Shown here: piece by piece, positions 16,431-26,556 of the stretch
How the letters are laid out: every line of letters begins with the position of its first letter
How positions within the stretch are numbered: position 1 is the stretch's first letter
Assembly (NCBI GenBank): GCA_030424595.1
Contig: JAUHWG010000008.1
Location: 186,001-250,000, forward strand
Direction of reading: 5' to 3'
DNA from: Polyangia bacterium
GTDB taxonomy: Bacteria > Myxococcota_A > Polyangia > Nannocystales > Nannocystaceae
Length of the DNA stretch: 64,000 nt
Position numbers and translations under genes: made by a program
Notes under the pieces: generated by a model
What the model was told of the DNA's origin: nothing
What the model saw: the letters and a program-made list of their open reading frames with translations, nothing else
Database searches by the model: none

Positions 16431-17390
16431 CTAGTAGCGGCGGTAGGGGGGCGGCGGGGCGTAGCGGTTGGGGAAGGGGTCGGCGCTGTCCCGGCGGTTG
16501 AGCTCGTGGGTGTCGATCGGCCGGTTCTCCTGGAAGAAGGCGACGCCGACCACGCCGACGTTGCGCGGCCTGCCGGTCTGCGCGGCGTAGGACTCTCCGA
16601 GCTCGGAGAAGCGGAAGGCGGCGACGGTCTCGTCGCCGGTGCGCCAGCCCTCGATCACGAAGCTGGTGTAGGGGTCGACGACGTAGCCGCGCTTGGAGAA
16701 GCTGGCGTTGTCACCGTCGAGGACGTCGAGCCCGTCGACCGAGGCGACGACCTCGTAGCGATCGGTGGTGTGGTTCTCCACGGCGATCATGTAGCGCTGG
16801 CCGATGCCGCCGATGGCGTAGACCTCGCCGCCGATCTCGGCCCCCGGGAGGGCGCCGCCGCCCTCACCGACCAGGGACACCCGCAGCGAGTCGCGCTGCA
16901 GGGTCGCCTGCGGCTGGCGGGCGCCGCCGCGGATCGAGCTCAGGTCGGCGATCCCCTGCGGGTCGTTGTAGCGGAGCGAGAGGAGAACGTCGGGGTTGTC
17001 GGTGCTCCGGCGGAAGGGGACCGAGTGGACCCTGGAGTAGCGGGTCTCGCCGTAGGAGGTGCCGAGCCCGGGGCTCGTGCGGCGGGGCGGGGCTGCGCTG
17101 CCGCTGACGGACGCGTCGCCCTGGGCGACGGCCTCGGCCTCCTCCGCCGGGTAGTTATAGTTATAGGGCGCCGGATCGGCGCCGACGGACGCGCCGCCAC
17201 GGTCTGCGCGCGCGGGGGCCGAGCTGATCGCGGGGGCCGAGCTGATCGCGGCGCCCGGCATCGCCTCGGTCGAGTAGCTCGGGCTGCCGGCGGCGAAGTC
17301 AGCGGGGGCGCTGCCCTCCTTGTTGTGGGCGCAGGCGGCGGCGCTGACGGAGAGGAGGAGGGCGAGGGTCTTCAGGCTAGTGCGGGTCAT
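16431..17390 (-). CDS. Secreted lipoprotein with beta-sandwich-like C-terminal half
   Basis: The product is 319 residues. The ATG at 17390 gives a signal peptide ending in the lipobox SAAAC. An Ala/Ser/Pro-rich, probably disordered, region follows to about residue 125, with a duplicated AISSAPA motif. The C-terminal half is strand-rich (LRVSLVGEG, RYMIAVENHT, FVIEGWRTGD, NVGVVGVAFF) and ends in a Pro/Tyr/Arg tail. This pattern resembles uncharacterised envelope proteins with one Ig-like or lectin-like domain. No catalytic motif was seen. It is a single gene. Confidence 0.75.
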   Translation of the reverse strand: MTRTSLKTLALLLSVSAAACAHNKEGSAPADFAAGSPSYSTEAMPGAAISSAPAISSAPARADRGGASVGADPAPYNYNYPAEEAEAVAQGDASVSGSAAPPRRTSPGLGTSYGETRYSRVHSVPFRRSTDNPDVLLSLRYNDPQGIADLSSIRGGARQPQATLQRDSLRVSLVGEGGGALPGAEIGGEVYAIGGIGQRYMIAVENHTTDRYEVVASVDGLDVLDGDNASFSKRGYVVDPYTSFVIEGWRTGDETVAAFRFSELGESYAAQTGRPRNVGVVGVAFFQENRPIDTHELNRRDSADPFPNRYAPPPPYRRY

Positions 17391-17605
17391 GGTCGTTCTT
17401 CCCTGCGTGCTTCGTCCTCCGAACGCGTCCCCCGGGCGGCCCCTTACACCTCGATCGGGAGCGCCGTGAAGAAGCACAGAGTGACGCGCACGAGCCCCTG
17501 AGGGCTACGCGCGGCTTCGCCTGTGCGCAGCGAGATGCGTGATGGCGAACCTCCGGGCGCAGGCCTGCCGCCTCGCAGGGCTTGAGGTGCTCGCCGGGCG
17601 AGGGC

Positions 17606-18265
17606 TCAGCAGTGGCAGCGGCAGGCGGCCGGGCCGGCGCTCGGCCAGGGCTGCGTGCAGGCGTCCGGGCTCGATCCGTCCCAGGCGCACTCGTCCCAGT
17701 CGAGCACCTGCCAGCCGCACAGAGAGGCGGTGAAGGTCTCTACCTGGCACTGGTCGTTGAAGCGGTAGTAGGCGGTCGCCGAGACGGCGCCGTCGCAGGC
17801 TGTGTTGGTGCAGCTGCCGGCGTTCGCCTGGATGCCGATGCACTCGCCGCGCTCGCCGACGAGCGAGCAGGCGGAGTCGCCCGCGCCGTAGGTCTCGATG
17901 GTCGCCCAGGCGCAGCTATTCGCCGAGCCGCCGCCGGCGTCGGCGAGACACTCGGCCTGCGTCGTCCGGGCGCGGCATAGAGTTGTCAGCGGCGAGGTGC
18001 TCGGCGACTGAGCGCAGGGGGGCGCCGCGGGGGGATCGCCGCAGAGGGCGGGATCGGGGTCACCGCTGCCGTCGGTCGTCGCGCCGCTCTCGGTCGCGAC
18101 GGTCGTCGAGTCCGAGTCGGTGGCGGTGGCGGTCCAGTCGAAGAGCGAGCAGCCGAGGGCGAGCGAGACGCTGATCGATGCGGTGAGGAGCGCCGACAGG
18201 GGCCGAGGCGCGTCGTCGCGGCCGAGGCTCGGGCAGGGGAGGTTTCGCTGGGCTCGGTCGTTCAT
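17606..18265 (-). CDS. Cys-rich lipoprotein with Asp/Ser/Thr linker
   Basis: The product is 219 residues. A signal peptide ends in SLALGC (Cys39). An Asp/Ser/Thr/Gly linker (about 45-70) precedes a domain with about 18 cysteines (for example CAWATIETYG, CSLVGERGEC, CRCHC at the end) that must be disulfide-rich outside the cytoplasm. GGAG lies four to five bases before the ATG. No family was recognised. It belongs to the class of short Cys-rich lipoproteins that recur across this window. Confidence 0.8.
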   Translation of the reverse strand: MNDRAQRNLPCPSLGRDDAPRPLSALLTASISVSLALGCSLFDWTATATDSDSTTVATESGATTDGSGDPDPALCGDPPAAPPCAQSPSTSPLTTLCRARTTQAECLADAGGGSANSCAWATIETYGAGDSACSLVGERGECIGIQANAGSCTNTACDGAVSATAYYRFNDQCQVETFTASLCGWQVLDWDECAWDGSSPDACTQPWPSAGPAACRCHC

Positions 18266-18430
18266 CGCGCTCCGGGCCCAACCCTAGCAGCTCATCGCGT
18301 CCGGTCTCGCCTCTTCTCAGCGTCGGTGGCGGCGTCGGCGTCGGCGTCGGCGTCGGTCGTCGCTCGGGCCCGATGTCGTCGTGGGCGATGAAGCGGGGGC
18401 GGAGCTGGGCCGACAACGGCGAGGCTCCGC

Positions 18431-18652
18431 GAGCTCGACCGCGATCCCGCCGCTGCGGAGCGACGGAGGCGAGGGCGATCGGCCTGCCCCGGCTCCTCGA
18501 CGGAGACTGGGGCTCAGGCGATCGGCCGGCCCGAGCTCGACCGCGATCCCGCCGCTGCGGAGCGACGGAGGCCGAGGCCCCGCGAGTTCGTCGACGGGTC
18601 GCGAGAATTCTAGGCGATCGGCCCGACCCAGAGCTCGACCGCGATCCCGCCG
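18431..18652. repeat. Duplicated 3' end of the methyltransferase gene
   Basis: Two identical 40-bp copies (18431-18470 and 18533-18572) share their first 22 bp (GAGCTCGACCGCGATCCCGC and two more bases) with 18631-18652, inside the last codons of the methyltransferase gene. All three copies are also accompanied by GGCGATCGGCC (18474, 18517, 18613). The first two lie downstream of the stop. Confidence 0.9.
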
Positions 18653-19749
18653 TTGCTGAGCTGCAGTAGTCGCTCAAGGGCGAGGCCTGTCGCGGCGGCG
18701 AGCGATGGCTCCGGCGCGAGGAGTGCGAGGCGCCAGCGCATCCCCGGCCGTGCGAAGCGCTGGCGCAGGTCCTCGCCGATCTCGGCGTAGAGCCCGGGGA
18801 GGCTGCGGCGCTGCGAGATGCGGACGCCGTAGGGGGGGTTGATGACGACGAGGCCGCGGGGCGCAGGGGCCTCGGCGGAGGCGAGCTCGGTCCGGGTGAT
18901 CGTCAGCCAGGGCGAGACGCCGGCTCGCTCGGCGTTGCCCGTGGTCGCGGCGATGGCCCCGGCGTCGCGATCGCTCGAGGCGATCGGCGCGCTCGGGGGG
19001 ACCGGCGTCGGCAGCCCGCTGCGGGCCTGCTCCATGATCCCCGCGCCTAGCGAGGGCCAGCGCTCGCAGGCGAAGCTGCGGGCCCGGCCCGGGGCAGCGC
19101 CGCTCATCAGCAGGGCGGCCTCGATCCCGAGGGTGCCCGAGCCGCACATCGGATCGACGACCGCGTCCCCCTCTTCGAGCGTCGCCAGGAGGATCCCCGC
19201 CGCGAGGTTCTCCCGCAGCGGCGCCTTAGCGGTCGCCCGGCGGTAGCCCCGGCGGTGCAGGAGCTCCCCCGAGGCGTCGACGCTGAGGGTGAGGCGATCG
19301 CGGAGGAGGCGAGCGATGATCCGCTGGGCGTCGGTGTTGGCGTCGGCGTCGGCCTCGGCGAGGAGCGGCGGCTCGCTGCCGAGGCGCTCGTGGATCCCCT
19401 TGACGATGCGCTCAGCGATCCCGCCGGTGTGGTAGAGGCGCGAGCGCTTGGCGGTCGCCCGGATCAGGACGGGCTCGCCCGGGCGCAGGTACTCCTCCCA
19501 GGGGAGGCGGGCGGCTCGGCGGTGGAGCTCGGAGAACGATGAGGCCCGGACCTCGGCGATCCGCGCGAGAACCCGGCTCGCCGCCCGGAGCCGCAGGTTG
19601 AGCAGGCAAAGCTCCGGGTCGCCGGCGCGGAGGCCCACGCCCCCTGGACCCGGCCGCAGCTCCGACGCCGGGAGTACGCTGGCGATCTCGGCCGCGACCA
19701 CGGCCTCCAGCCCCGGCGCGGCGACCACGAAGAGGTCTCGGGCGCGCAT
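18610..19749 (-). CDS. THUMP-domain class I methyltransferase, RlmL/TrmN6-like
   Basis: The product is 379 residues. An N-terminal THUMP-like region (about 1-160) is followed by the AdoMet-binding motif I DPMCGSGTLGIE and the catalytic NPPYG motif. This defines N2-guanine or N6-adenine RNA methyltransferases of the RlmL/RlmK/TrmN6/Trm14 group. The likely substrate is 23S rRNA or tRNA. The ATG at 19749 opens directly on RDLFVVAAPGLE, the conserved start of the family; the longer frame upstream overlaps the pyruvate kinase leader and is not coding. The exact modified base cannot be told from sequence. Confidence 0.87.
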   Translation of the reverse strand: MRARDLFVVAAPGLEAVVAAEIASVLPASELRPGPGGVGLRAGDPELCLLNLRLRAASRVLARIAEVRASSFSELHRRAARLPWEEYLRPGEPVLIRATAKRSRLYHTGGIAERIVKGIHERLGSEPPLLAEADADANTDAQRIIARLLRDRLTLSVDASGELLHRRGYRRATAKAPLRENLAAGILLATLEEGDAVVDPMCGSGTLGIEAALLMSGAAPGRARSFACERWPSLGAGIMEQARSGLPTPVPPSAPIASSDRDAGAIAATTGNAERAGVSPWLTITRTELASAEAPAPRGLVVINPPYGVRISQRRSLPGLYAEIGEDLRQRFARPGMRWRLALLAPEPSLAAATGLALERLLQLSNGGIAVELWVGPIA

Positions 19750-19984
19750 TCGCGGGCGCACCCTACCAGCACTCGCGCGGCGGGTGCGAGGGGGAGCGCT
19801 CGCCCGGGGGTCGCCCTCCGGCGGTCGGCGGAGGCCCACGGAGGTCGGGAGCGGGCTGAAGGTCGAGCCGGCTACAAAGGGGGTCCGCGAAACGCGCGTT
19901 TGCCCGCACAGGAGCACCGCAGGCGATGTTTCGGCGCTCCGACCGGGTCTCACAGCCATAGACGCCCGCGCCGGCTCTGGCATC

Positions 19985-21454
<1,470 letters not shown>

Positions 21455-21488
21455 TACGAACCCGCCCCGAGCCGAAAGGCCACGACCC

Positions 21489-21570
21489 GCGAAGGTGGTG
21501 GAATTGGTAGACACGCTAGACTAAGGATCTAGTGCCGCAAGGTGTGAGGGTTCGAGTCCCTCTCTTCGCA
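21489..21570 (+). tRNA. tRNA-Leu, anticodon AAG
   Basis: The cloverleaf is complete: acceptor GCGAAGG with TCTTCGC, D-arm, anticodon stem CTAGA/TCTAG around loop CTAAGGA, a variable arm of the class II type and T-arm GAGGG/CCCTC. The anticodon at 21523-21525 reads AAG after the invariant T33. Discriminator A; CCA is not encoded. A34 in tRNA-Leu is unusual in bacteria. Confidence 0.95.
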
Positions 21571-21588
21571 TAGACAAGAAACGAACAG

Positions 21589-21617
21589 GGGCGCTCCCAC
21601 GAGGAGACGCCCTTTTT
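21589..21617 (+). terminator. Terminator of the tRNA-Leu transcript
   Basis: A stem of GGGCGCTCC with GGAG(A)CGCCC and a five-base loop ends in TTTTT, 18 bases after the tRNA. Confidence 0.9.
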
Positions 21618-21847
21618 CAATTGGTTCGAATGGTTCGTGGCTCGCGCCGAGCGGGCCTTCGCCGCATGCCTGTGGCCCAGCCTGTGGTCCAGCCGGCGGG
21701 AGATTTGCGAGAGAACCGCGGGAGAGCCGCCGCTCGACGAGGAGCCGGGATCGCCCGCCAGCCCCGCCAGCCCCGCCGAGAGCGTGCAACGAGCGGTCTC
21801 CCGGCCCCGGGTCCATCCGCTATCATCCGCAACCGGTGCCGGAGCGC

Positions 21848-22471
21848 ATGATCCAGTCGGCGACGCCGAAGTCGAGCCCCGCTCAGGCGTCGACGGCCGC
21901 CACCTTCTACGCCGTGATCTTCTTGATCGGCTTCTTCTGGCATGGCGCCGCCCAGGAGAGCAACGACCTGTGGCGCGTAGACCCGGAGCAGGGCCTCGTC
22001 ACCCTCCTGTGGACGCCGCTTTTGGGGGTGCTCTTCGGCCTCGCGGTGGTCCGTGGCTTTCGCCTGCTCGAGGGGCGGATGAGCTGGCTGCCCGCGCTCC
22101 AGCGGGAGTTTCGCGATCTCCTCGGGCGACCCTCCGGGCGCGACCTCTTCATCCTCGCGGTGGCCTCGTCGGTCGGCGAGGAGGTGCTCTTTCGCGGGGC
22201 GATGCTCGACGCTTGGGGTCCGTGGATCTCGTCGCTGGTCTTCGCCGGCCTCCACATCGGCCCCAAGCGAAGCCTCTGGCCCTGGACCCTGAGCTCGCTG
22301 CTCCTCGGCCTCTGCCTCGCCGCTCTGACGCTCGCGACCGGCAACCTCGGGGCGGCGATCGCCGCCCACTTCGTGATCAACCTCCTGAACCTCCGCTACA
22401 TCACCCGCAGGCCAGAGTTCGGGCGTCCGCAGGGGCGCGGCGTCTCGGGGGCGGGGCTGCAGCGGCTCTAG
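21848..22471 (+). CDS. CPBP-family intramembrane protease (CAAX/Abi type)
   Basis: The product is 207 residues with about six membrane helices. The three metal motifs are EEVLFRG (EExxxR), FAGLHIG (FxxxH) and AHFVINL (HxxxN), as in Rce1-like glutamic intramembrane proteases. In bacteria these act in peptide maturation, bacteriocin immunity or signal-protein cleavage; no peptide gene is visible nearby. A GTG four codons upstream is an alternative start. The last codons and the TAG are repeated in tandem downstream. Confidence 0.88.
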   Translation: MIQSATPKSSPAQASTAATFYAVIFLIGFFWHGAAQESNDLWRVDPEQGLVTLLWTPLLGVLFGLAVVRGFRLLEGRMSWLPALQREFRDLLGRPSGRDLFILAVASSVGEEVLFRGAMLDAWGPWISSLVFAGLHIGPKRSLWPWTLSSLLLGLCLAALTLATGNLGAAIAAHFVINLLNLRYITRRPEFGRPQGRGVSGAGLQRL

Positions 22472-22493
22472 CGGGCTCTAGCGGGCTCTAGCG
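22462..22493. repeat. 10-bp tandem repeat that includes the stop codon
   Basis: GCGGCTCTA (with the TAG stop) is followed by two copies of GCGGGCTCTA, giving three closely spaced TAG triplets across the gene end. Confidence 0.85.
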
Positions 22494-22659
22494 CCGTTCA
22501 CGGCCCGGCTGGCGCCGCACCGGGGGAGGCCGTCCGATCCGCGGCTGCGGCCGGATCTGGACCCGCGCCCCTCCAGGGGCTCCACGAGCTCAGCGCGGGG
22601 GTTTGGGGCGCTCCGCCGTCGCCTCCAAGGGCGCCGTCAGATCGGCTATAGATCGGGGC

Positions 22660-23526
22660 ATGAGCACCCCTGAGAGCATCCGCAGCGCAGCGGTCTTGGG
22701 CGCCGGGACCATGGGCCACGGGATCGCCCAGGTCTGCGCCGCCGCCGGGATCACGACCCGCCTCTTCGACGTCCGCCAGTCGCTCGTCGACGACGGCCTC
22801 GCCAAGATCACGAAGAACCTCGACAAGGGGATCGCCCGCGGCAAGGTCAGCGAGGAGGCGAAGGCCAGCGCCCTGGAGAACCTCTCGGGGACGGCGGACT
22901 TCGCCGCGGCGGTCGGCGGCGTCGACATCGTCATCGAGGCGGTGCCCGAGCGCCTGGAGCTCAAGCAGCGCCTCTTCGCCGACGCGGCCGGGCATGTCTC
23001 GGCGGACGCGATCCTGGCGACCAACACCTCGTCGCTGTCGATAGGCTCCATCGCGGCCGGCGTCCCCGGGCCCGAGCGGGTGATCGGCGCCCACTTCTTC
23101 AACCCCGTGCACATCATGAAGCTGCTCGAGATCGTCGTCGGCGAGGCGACCTCGCCGGCCGTGCTCGCGCGGGTCCAGGCCTGGGGGGCGCGCCTCGGCA
23201 AGGAGTGCATCACGGTCAAGGACGCGCCTGGCTTCGCGACCAGCCGCCTCGGCCTCGTGATCGGCCTCGAGGCGATCCGCATGGTCGAGCAGGGGGTCGC
23301 CTCGGCGGAGGACATCGACAAGGCGATGTCCCTCGGCTACGGCTTCCCGATGGGCCCGCTCAAGCTGACCGATCTTGTCGGCCTCGACGTCCGCCTCCAC
23401 ATCGCCGAGTACCTGAGCGAGCACCTGGAGGAGGGCGCCCACTTCACGCCGCCGAAGCTGCTGCGGGACATGGTCGCCGCCGGCAAGCTCGGCAAGAAGA
23501 GCGGCGAGGGGTTTTACCGCTGGTGA
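22660..23526 (+). CDS. hbd: 3-hydroxybutyryl-CoA dehydrogenase
   Basis: The product is 288 residues. The N-terminal Rossmann domain carries VLGAGTMGHGIAQ. The 3-hydroxyacyl-CoA dehydrogenase signature is seen as NTSSLSI and AHFFNPVHIMKLLE (catalytic His145), and KDAPGFATSR leads into the C-terminal helical domain ending KKSGEGFYRW. It oxidises 3-hydroxyacyl-CoA (or reduces acetoacetyl-CoA) with NAD(P). The length matches stand-alone short-chain enzymes. It is a single gene, so beta-oxidation and butyrate or polyhydroxybutyrate metabolism are equally possible. Confidence 0.95.
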   Translation: MSTPESIRSAAVLGAGTMGHGIAQVCAAAGITTRLFDVRQSLVDDGLAKITKNLDKGIARGKVSEEAKASALENLSGTADFAAAVGGVDIVIEAVPERLELKQRLFADAAGHVSADAILATNTSSLSIGSIAAGVPGPERVIGAHFFNPVHIMKLLEIVVGEATSPAVLARVQAWGARLGKECITVKDAPGFATSRLGLVIGLEAIRMVEQGVASAEDIDKAMSLGYGFPMGPLKLTDLVGLDVRLHIAEYLSEHLEEGAHFTPPKLLRDMVAAGKLGKKSGEGFYRW

Positions 23527-23540
23527 TCGCCGCGGCGGCC

Positions 23541-23846
23541 TCAGCAGCCAGCGTCGCCGGCGAGGCTGCAGCTCAACACCTCGGAGTCTGGATTAAACTC
23601 GCAGTCGGGATCGTCGACGCAGGCCGCAAACTCGTCGGCGTCCTTCTGCTCATCGACGCCGCACCCGTCGTACTCGGTGATGCAGCTGTACTTGACCGGT
23701 AGGCAGGAGTCCTGGAGCAGGAGGCAGACCTCGCCATCACCGCAGGTCAGCTCGCCGCAGGACACGCCCGAGGGGGCGTAGTCGCAGGCGAGACCGACGA
23801 TGAAACTGAAGAGCGCGATCGAGAGGGAGCGGACCACAGCTCTCAT
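23541..23846 (-). CDS. Small Cys-rich lipoprotein
   Basis: The product is 101 residues. The signal peptide ends in IVGLAC (Cys21). The mature 80 residues hold twelve further cysteines (for example CGELTCGDGEVC and CVDDPDC), which suggests a knot-like, disulfide-bonded fold. The segment SCGELTCGDGEVCL resembles the CGxxxCxxGxxC patterns of myxobacterial surface proteins. No function is known. It converges with the hbd gene, only 14 bases between the stops. Confidence 0.75.
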   Translation of the reverse strand: MRAVVRSLSIALFSFIVGLACDYAPSGVSCGELTCGDGEVCLLLQDSCLPVKYSCITEYDGCGVDEQKDADEFAACVDDPDCEFNPDSEVLSCSLAGDAGC

Positions 23847-23922
23847 GCGCCGATTCTACAGGAGACGCAGGCCGCTCTGCGCTCGTCATCGCGAGCAGAG
23901 CGCATGCGCGGCGCGGACTGGC

Positions 23923-24903
23923 TCAGGAGACCGCGTCGCGGCCGAGGCTCGAATAGACGTCCTCTAGGTCCGAGCGGATCTTGGACAGCGAGATCACGTC
24001 GACGTCGGCGAGGATCATCTCGCGGAGGATCGTCGCCGCGCTCTCCTCGGAGCCGTGGATCCGCACCCGGACCAGCCCGCGATCGGCGGTCTTCGGGTCG
24101 CCTATGGTCTCGCCCTTGTGGAGCGGCGCTATCGACTCGACCAGGCCCTGGTGGCTGCGGAGGATCTCGAGCGCGCGCTGGAGCCCGCGGGTCACCTGGA
24201 CCTCGTGGACCCGGCGCGTAACTTCGTAGCCCTTGATGACGTCGTCCACGCTGCCATGGACCTCGAGCTTGCCCCGCTGGATCACCGCGACCGCGTCACA
24301 AAACCCGTCGAGCTCGCGGAGGATGTGCGAGGAGATGACGATCGCGACGCCGTCGTCGGCGACCTTGCGGAGGATGTCGCGGAGCTGGCGGCGGGCGAGC
24401 GGATCGAGCCCGTCGGCGGGCTCGTCCAGGAGGAGCAGCTCGGGCTCTTGGACCAGGGTCCGGGCGATCGCCAGGCGCTGGCGCATCCCCTTGCTCATCT
24501 CCGAGATCGTCGCGCTCTCCTTGGAGGTGAGCTGAAAGAGCTCGAGGAGCTCGGCGACGCGGGCGGCGGCCGCTCGGTCGGAGAGGCCGTAGCACTCGGC
24601 GAAGAAGCGGAGGTAGCCGGCGGCGCTCATCGCCGGGTAGAGGCCGGTGCCGTCGCCGAGGAAGCCGATCCGCTGGCGGATCTCGTAGCGCTCGCTCCAG
24701 GCGTCACGGCCGTCCCAGAGCAGCTCGCCGCGGTCGGGCTTTTGCAGGGTCGCGAGGATCCTGAGGGTGGTGCTCTTGCCGGCGCCGTTGGGGCCGATCA
24801 GCGCGAGGACCTCACCGCGCTTCAGGGTCAGGCTGAGGCTGCTGACGGCGTCGCGCGTGCCGTCGTAGGAGTGGTGAATGTCGATGCACTGGACCTGCTG
24901 CAT
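23923..24903 (-). CDS. ABC transporter ATP-binding protein, ABC-2/NatA type
   Basis: The product is 326 residues. Walker A is GPNGAGKST (residues 37-45), the signature loop MSKGMRQRLAIA, Walker B LLLLDEPADGLD and the H-loop SSHIL. The C-terminal 90 residues form the extra domain typical of ATPases that drive ABC-2 exporters, such as NatA or CcmA-like proteins. No membrane permease lies next to it: downstream is a lipoprotein and upstream, divergent, the double DsbA gene. The ATG at 24903 begins the first strand of the fold; there is no good ribosome-binding site, and 9-bp repeats occupy its leader. Confidence 0.92.
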   Translation of the reverse strand: MQQVQCIDIHHSYDGTRDAVSSLSLTLKRGEVLALIGPNGAGKSTTLRILATLQKPDRGELLWDGRDAWSERYEIRQRIGFLGDGTGLYPAMSAAGYLRFFAECYGLSDRAAAARVAELLELFQLTSKESATISEMSKGMRQRLAIARTLVQEPELLLLDEPADGLDPLARRQLRDILRKVADDGVAIVISSHILRELDGFCDAVAVIQRGKLEVHGSVDDVIKGYEVTRRVHEVQVTRGLQRALEILRSHQGLVESIAPLHKGETIGDPKTADRGLVRVRIHGSEESAATILREMILADVDVISLSKIRSDLEDVYSSLGRDAVS

Positions 24904-24934
24904 GGGGACGCGGGGGCTCGGGGGGAAGTCAATC

Positions 24935-24970
24935 GTGGGGACCGTGGGGACCGTGGGGACCGTGGGGACC
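24935..24970. repeat. 9-bp tandem repeat in a divergent promoter region
   Basis: Four exact copies of GTGGGGACC, with a degenerate fifth, lie in the 171-base space between the ABC gene and the double DsbA gene. Confidence 0.85.
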
Positions 24971-25074
24971 GCGGGGATTCTGGCCGTGGGGGGCGCGGGG
25001 CCGGGGGGCTGCTCGGTAGAGACGTCCGAGGGCGGGCAAAGGTTCCCGGGATTCGCTATGGTGCCGCGGCCTCC

Positions 25075-26499
25075 ATGCCTCGATCTCGCCGCATCTTTCG
25101 TTCTCTGGCGGGCTCCGCCTCCGTTGCGGGCCTCCTCGCCATAGTCCTCGGGCTCACCGCGTGTCGCAAGGGCGACGGCGAGGCGGAGATCCCCGCCGAG
25201 GGCACGCCCGCGGGGAGCGCAGACGCCGCGGGTCTGCCCGGCTTCGACGTCGACTCCGGCGAGGCGCCCCAGACCCGCCCCGACGTCCCCTACGAGCGTT
25301 TCTACGTCGAGGTCGGCGACGCGCCGACGCGCGGAGACGCGGACGCGCCGGTGACGATCGTCGCCTTCTACGACTTCGAGTGCACCTACTGCGAGCGCGG
25401 TCATCGGACCATGGAGCAGCTGGAGAAGGAGTACGGCGGCAAGCTGCGGGTCGCCTACAAGGCGTTTCCGCTCGCGTTCCACAGCCAGGCGTTGATCGCC
25501 GCGCTCGCCGCCCGCTCGGCCCAGGCCCAGGGCAAGTTCTGGCAGTTTCACGACTTCCTCTTCGACCTCGAGGAGATCGACTTTCGGGCGATGCCCGCCT
25601 ACGCGCGGGCGGTCGGCCTCGACCTCCAGGTCCTCGCGGAGGACATCGACACCCTCCGCTACGGCTCCGCGGTCCGCCGTGATCTGCGGCAGGCGCTGCG
25701 CCTCGGGGTCCGCGGGACGCCGGCCTATTTCATCAACGGTCGCCGGATCTCCGGGGCCAAGCCGATCGAGGAGCTGCGGGCGATGATCGACGAGGAGGTC
25801 AAGCTCGCCGCAGCCTGGGAGGCGAAGGGGATCGAGAAGGACAAGCTCTACGCCTACGCGATCGCCGAGGGCTACCGCCGGGTCACCTACGCCGAGAAGG
25901 AGGGCCTCAGCGCGGAGGGCCTCTACAAGGTCCCGCTCGGCGACTCGCCGGTCCGCGGCAACAAGCAGGCGCCGGTCACCGTCGTCACCTTCACCGACTT
26001 CGAGTGCCCCTACTGCGCCCGCGGCCACGAGACCGTCGAGCGGATCCGCGAGCGCTACGGCGACAAGGTCCGGATCGTCTTCAAGCACCTGCCCTTGCCC
26101 TTCCACAAGCACGCCTTCCTCGCGGCGCGGGCGGCCCTCGCCGCCGGCGAGGGGGGGAAATTTTGGGAGTTCCACGACGGGCTCTTCGAGCAGGAGGCGG
26201 TGGACGAGGACGGGATCTTGGCGGTGGCCAAGGAGCTCGGCATAGGCCGCAAGAAGATCGCCGCGGCGATGGAGTCCGCCGACTACGACGCGATCATCAC
26301 CGGCGACATGAACCTCGCCCGTCAGCTCGGGGTCCGCGGGACGCCGGCCTACTTCGTCAACGGTCGGGCGATCAGCGGCGCCGTCGGCGAGCTGGAGTTC
26401 CGGATGATCATCCAAGAGGAGCTCGAGCGCGCCGAGGCGAAGCTCGCCGAGGGCGTCGCCCCGGCCCAGCTCTACGACGTGCTCACGTCGTCGGAGTAG
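25075..26499 (+). CDS. Lipoprotein with two DsbA-like thioredoxin domains
   Basis: The product is 474 residues. The signal peptide ends in LGLTAC (Cys30). Two DsbA/oxidoreductase domains follow in tandem (about 78-265 and 283-470). The first has CTYC (C103, C106), the second CPYC (C311, C314), and both have the cis-Pro segment RGTPAYF and a GAKP or GAVG loop. Both are therefore redox-complete. The helical insertion of DsbA is present in each, and the linker between domains is about 20 charged residues. It should be a periplasm-facing disulfide oxidase or isomerase. Many Cys-rich lipoproteins encoded in this window are plausible clients. Confidence 0.92.
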   Translation: MPRSRRIFRSLAGSASVAGLLAIVLGLTACRKGDGEAEIPAEGTPAGSADAAGLPGFDVDSGEAPQTRPDVPYERFYVEVGDAPTRGDADAPVTIVAFYDFECTYCERGHRTMEQLEKEYGGKLRVAYKAFPLAFHSQALIAALAARSAQAQGKFWQFHDFLFDLEEIDFRAMPAYARAVGLDLQVLAEDIDTLRYGSAVRRDLRQALRLGVRGTPAYFINGRRISGAKPIEELRAMIDEEVKLAAAWEAKGIEKDKLYAYAIAEGYRRVTYAEKEGLSAEGLYKVPLGDSPVRGNKQAPVTVVTFTDFECPYCARGHETVERIRERYGDKVRIVFKHLPLPFHKHAFLAARAALAAGEGGKFWEFHDGLFEQEAVDEDGILAVAKELGIGRKKIAAAMESADYDAIITGDMNLARQLGVRGTPAYFVNGRAISGAVGELEFRMIIQEELERAEAKLAEGVAPAQLYDVLTSSE

Positions 26500-26556
26500 G
26501 TCTTCGTGGGCCCCCGGTGTGGGCGGAGCCGGCGGAGTGTTGTGGCGTAGGGGTGC

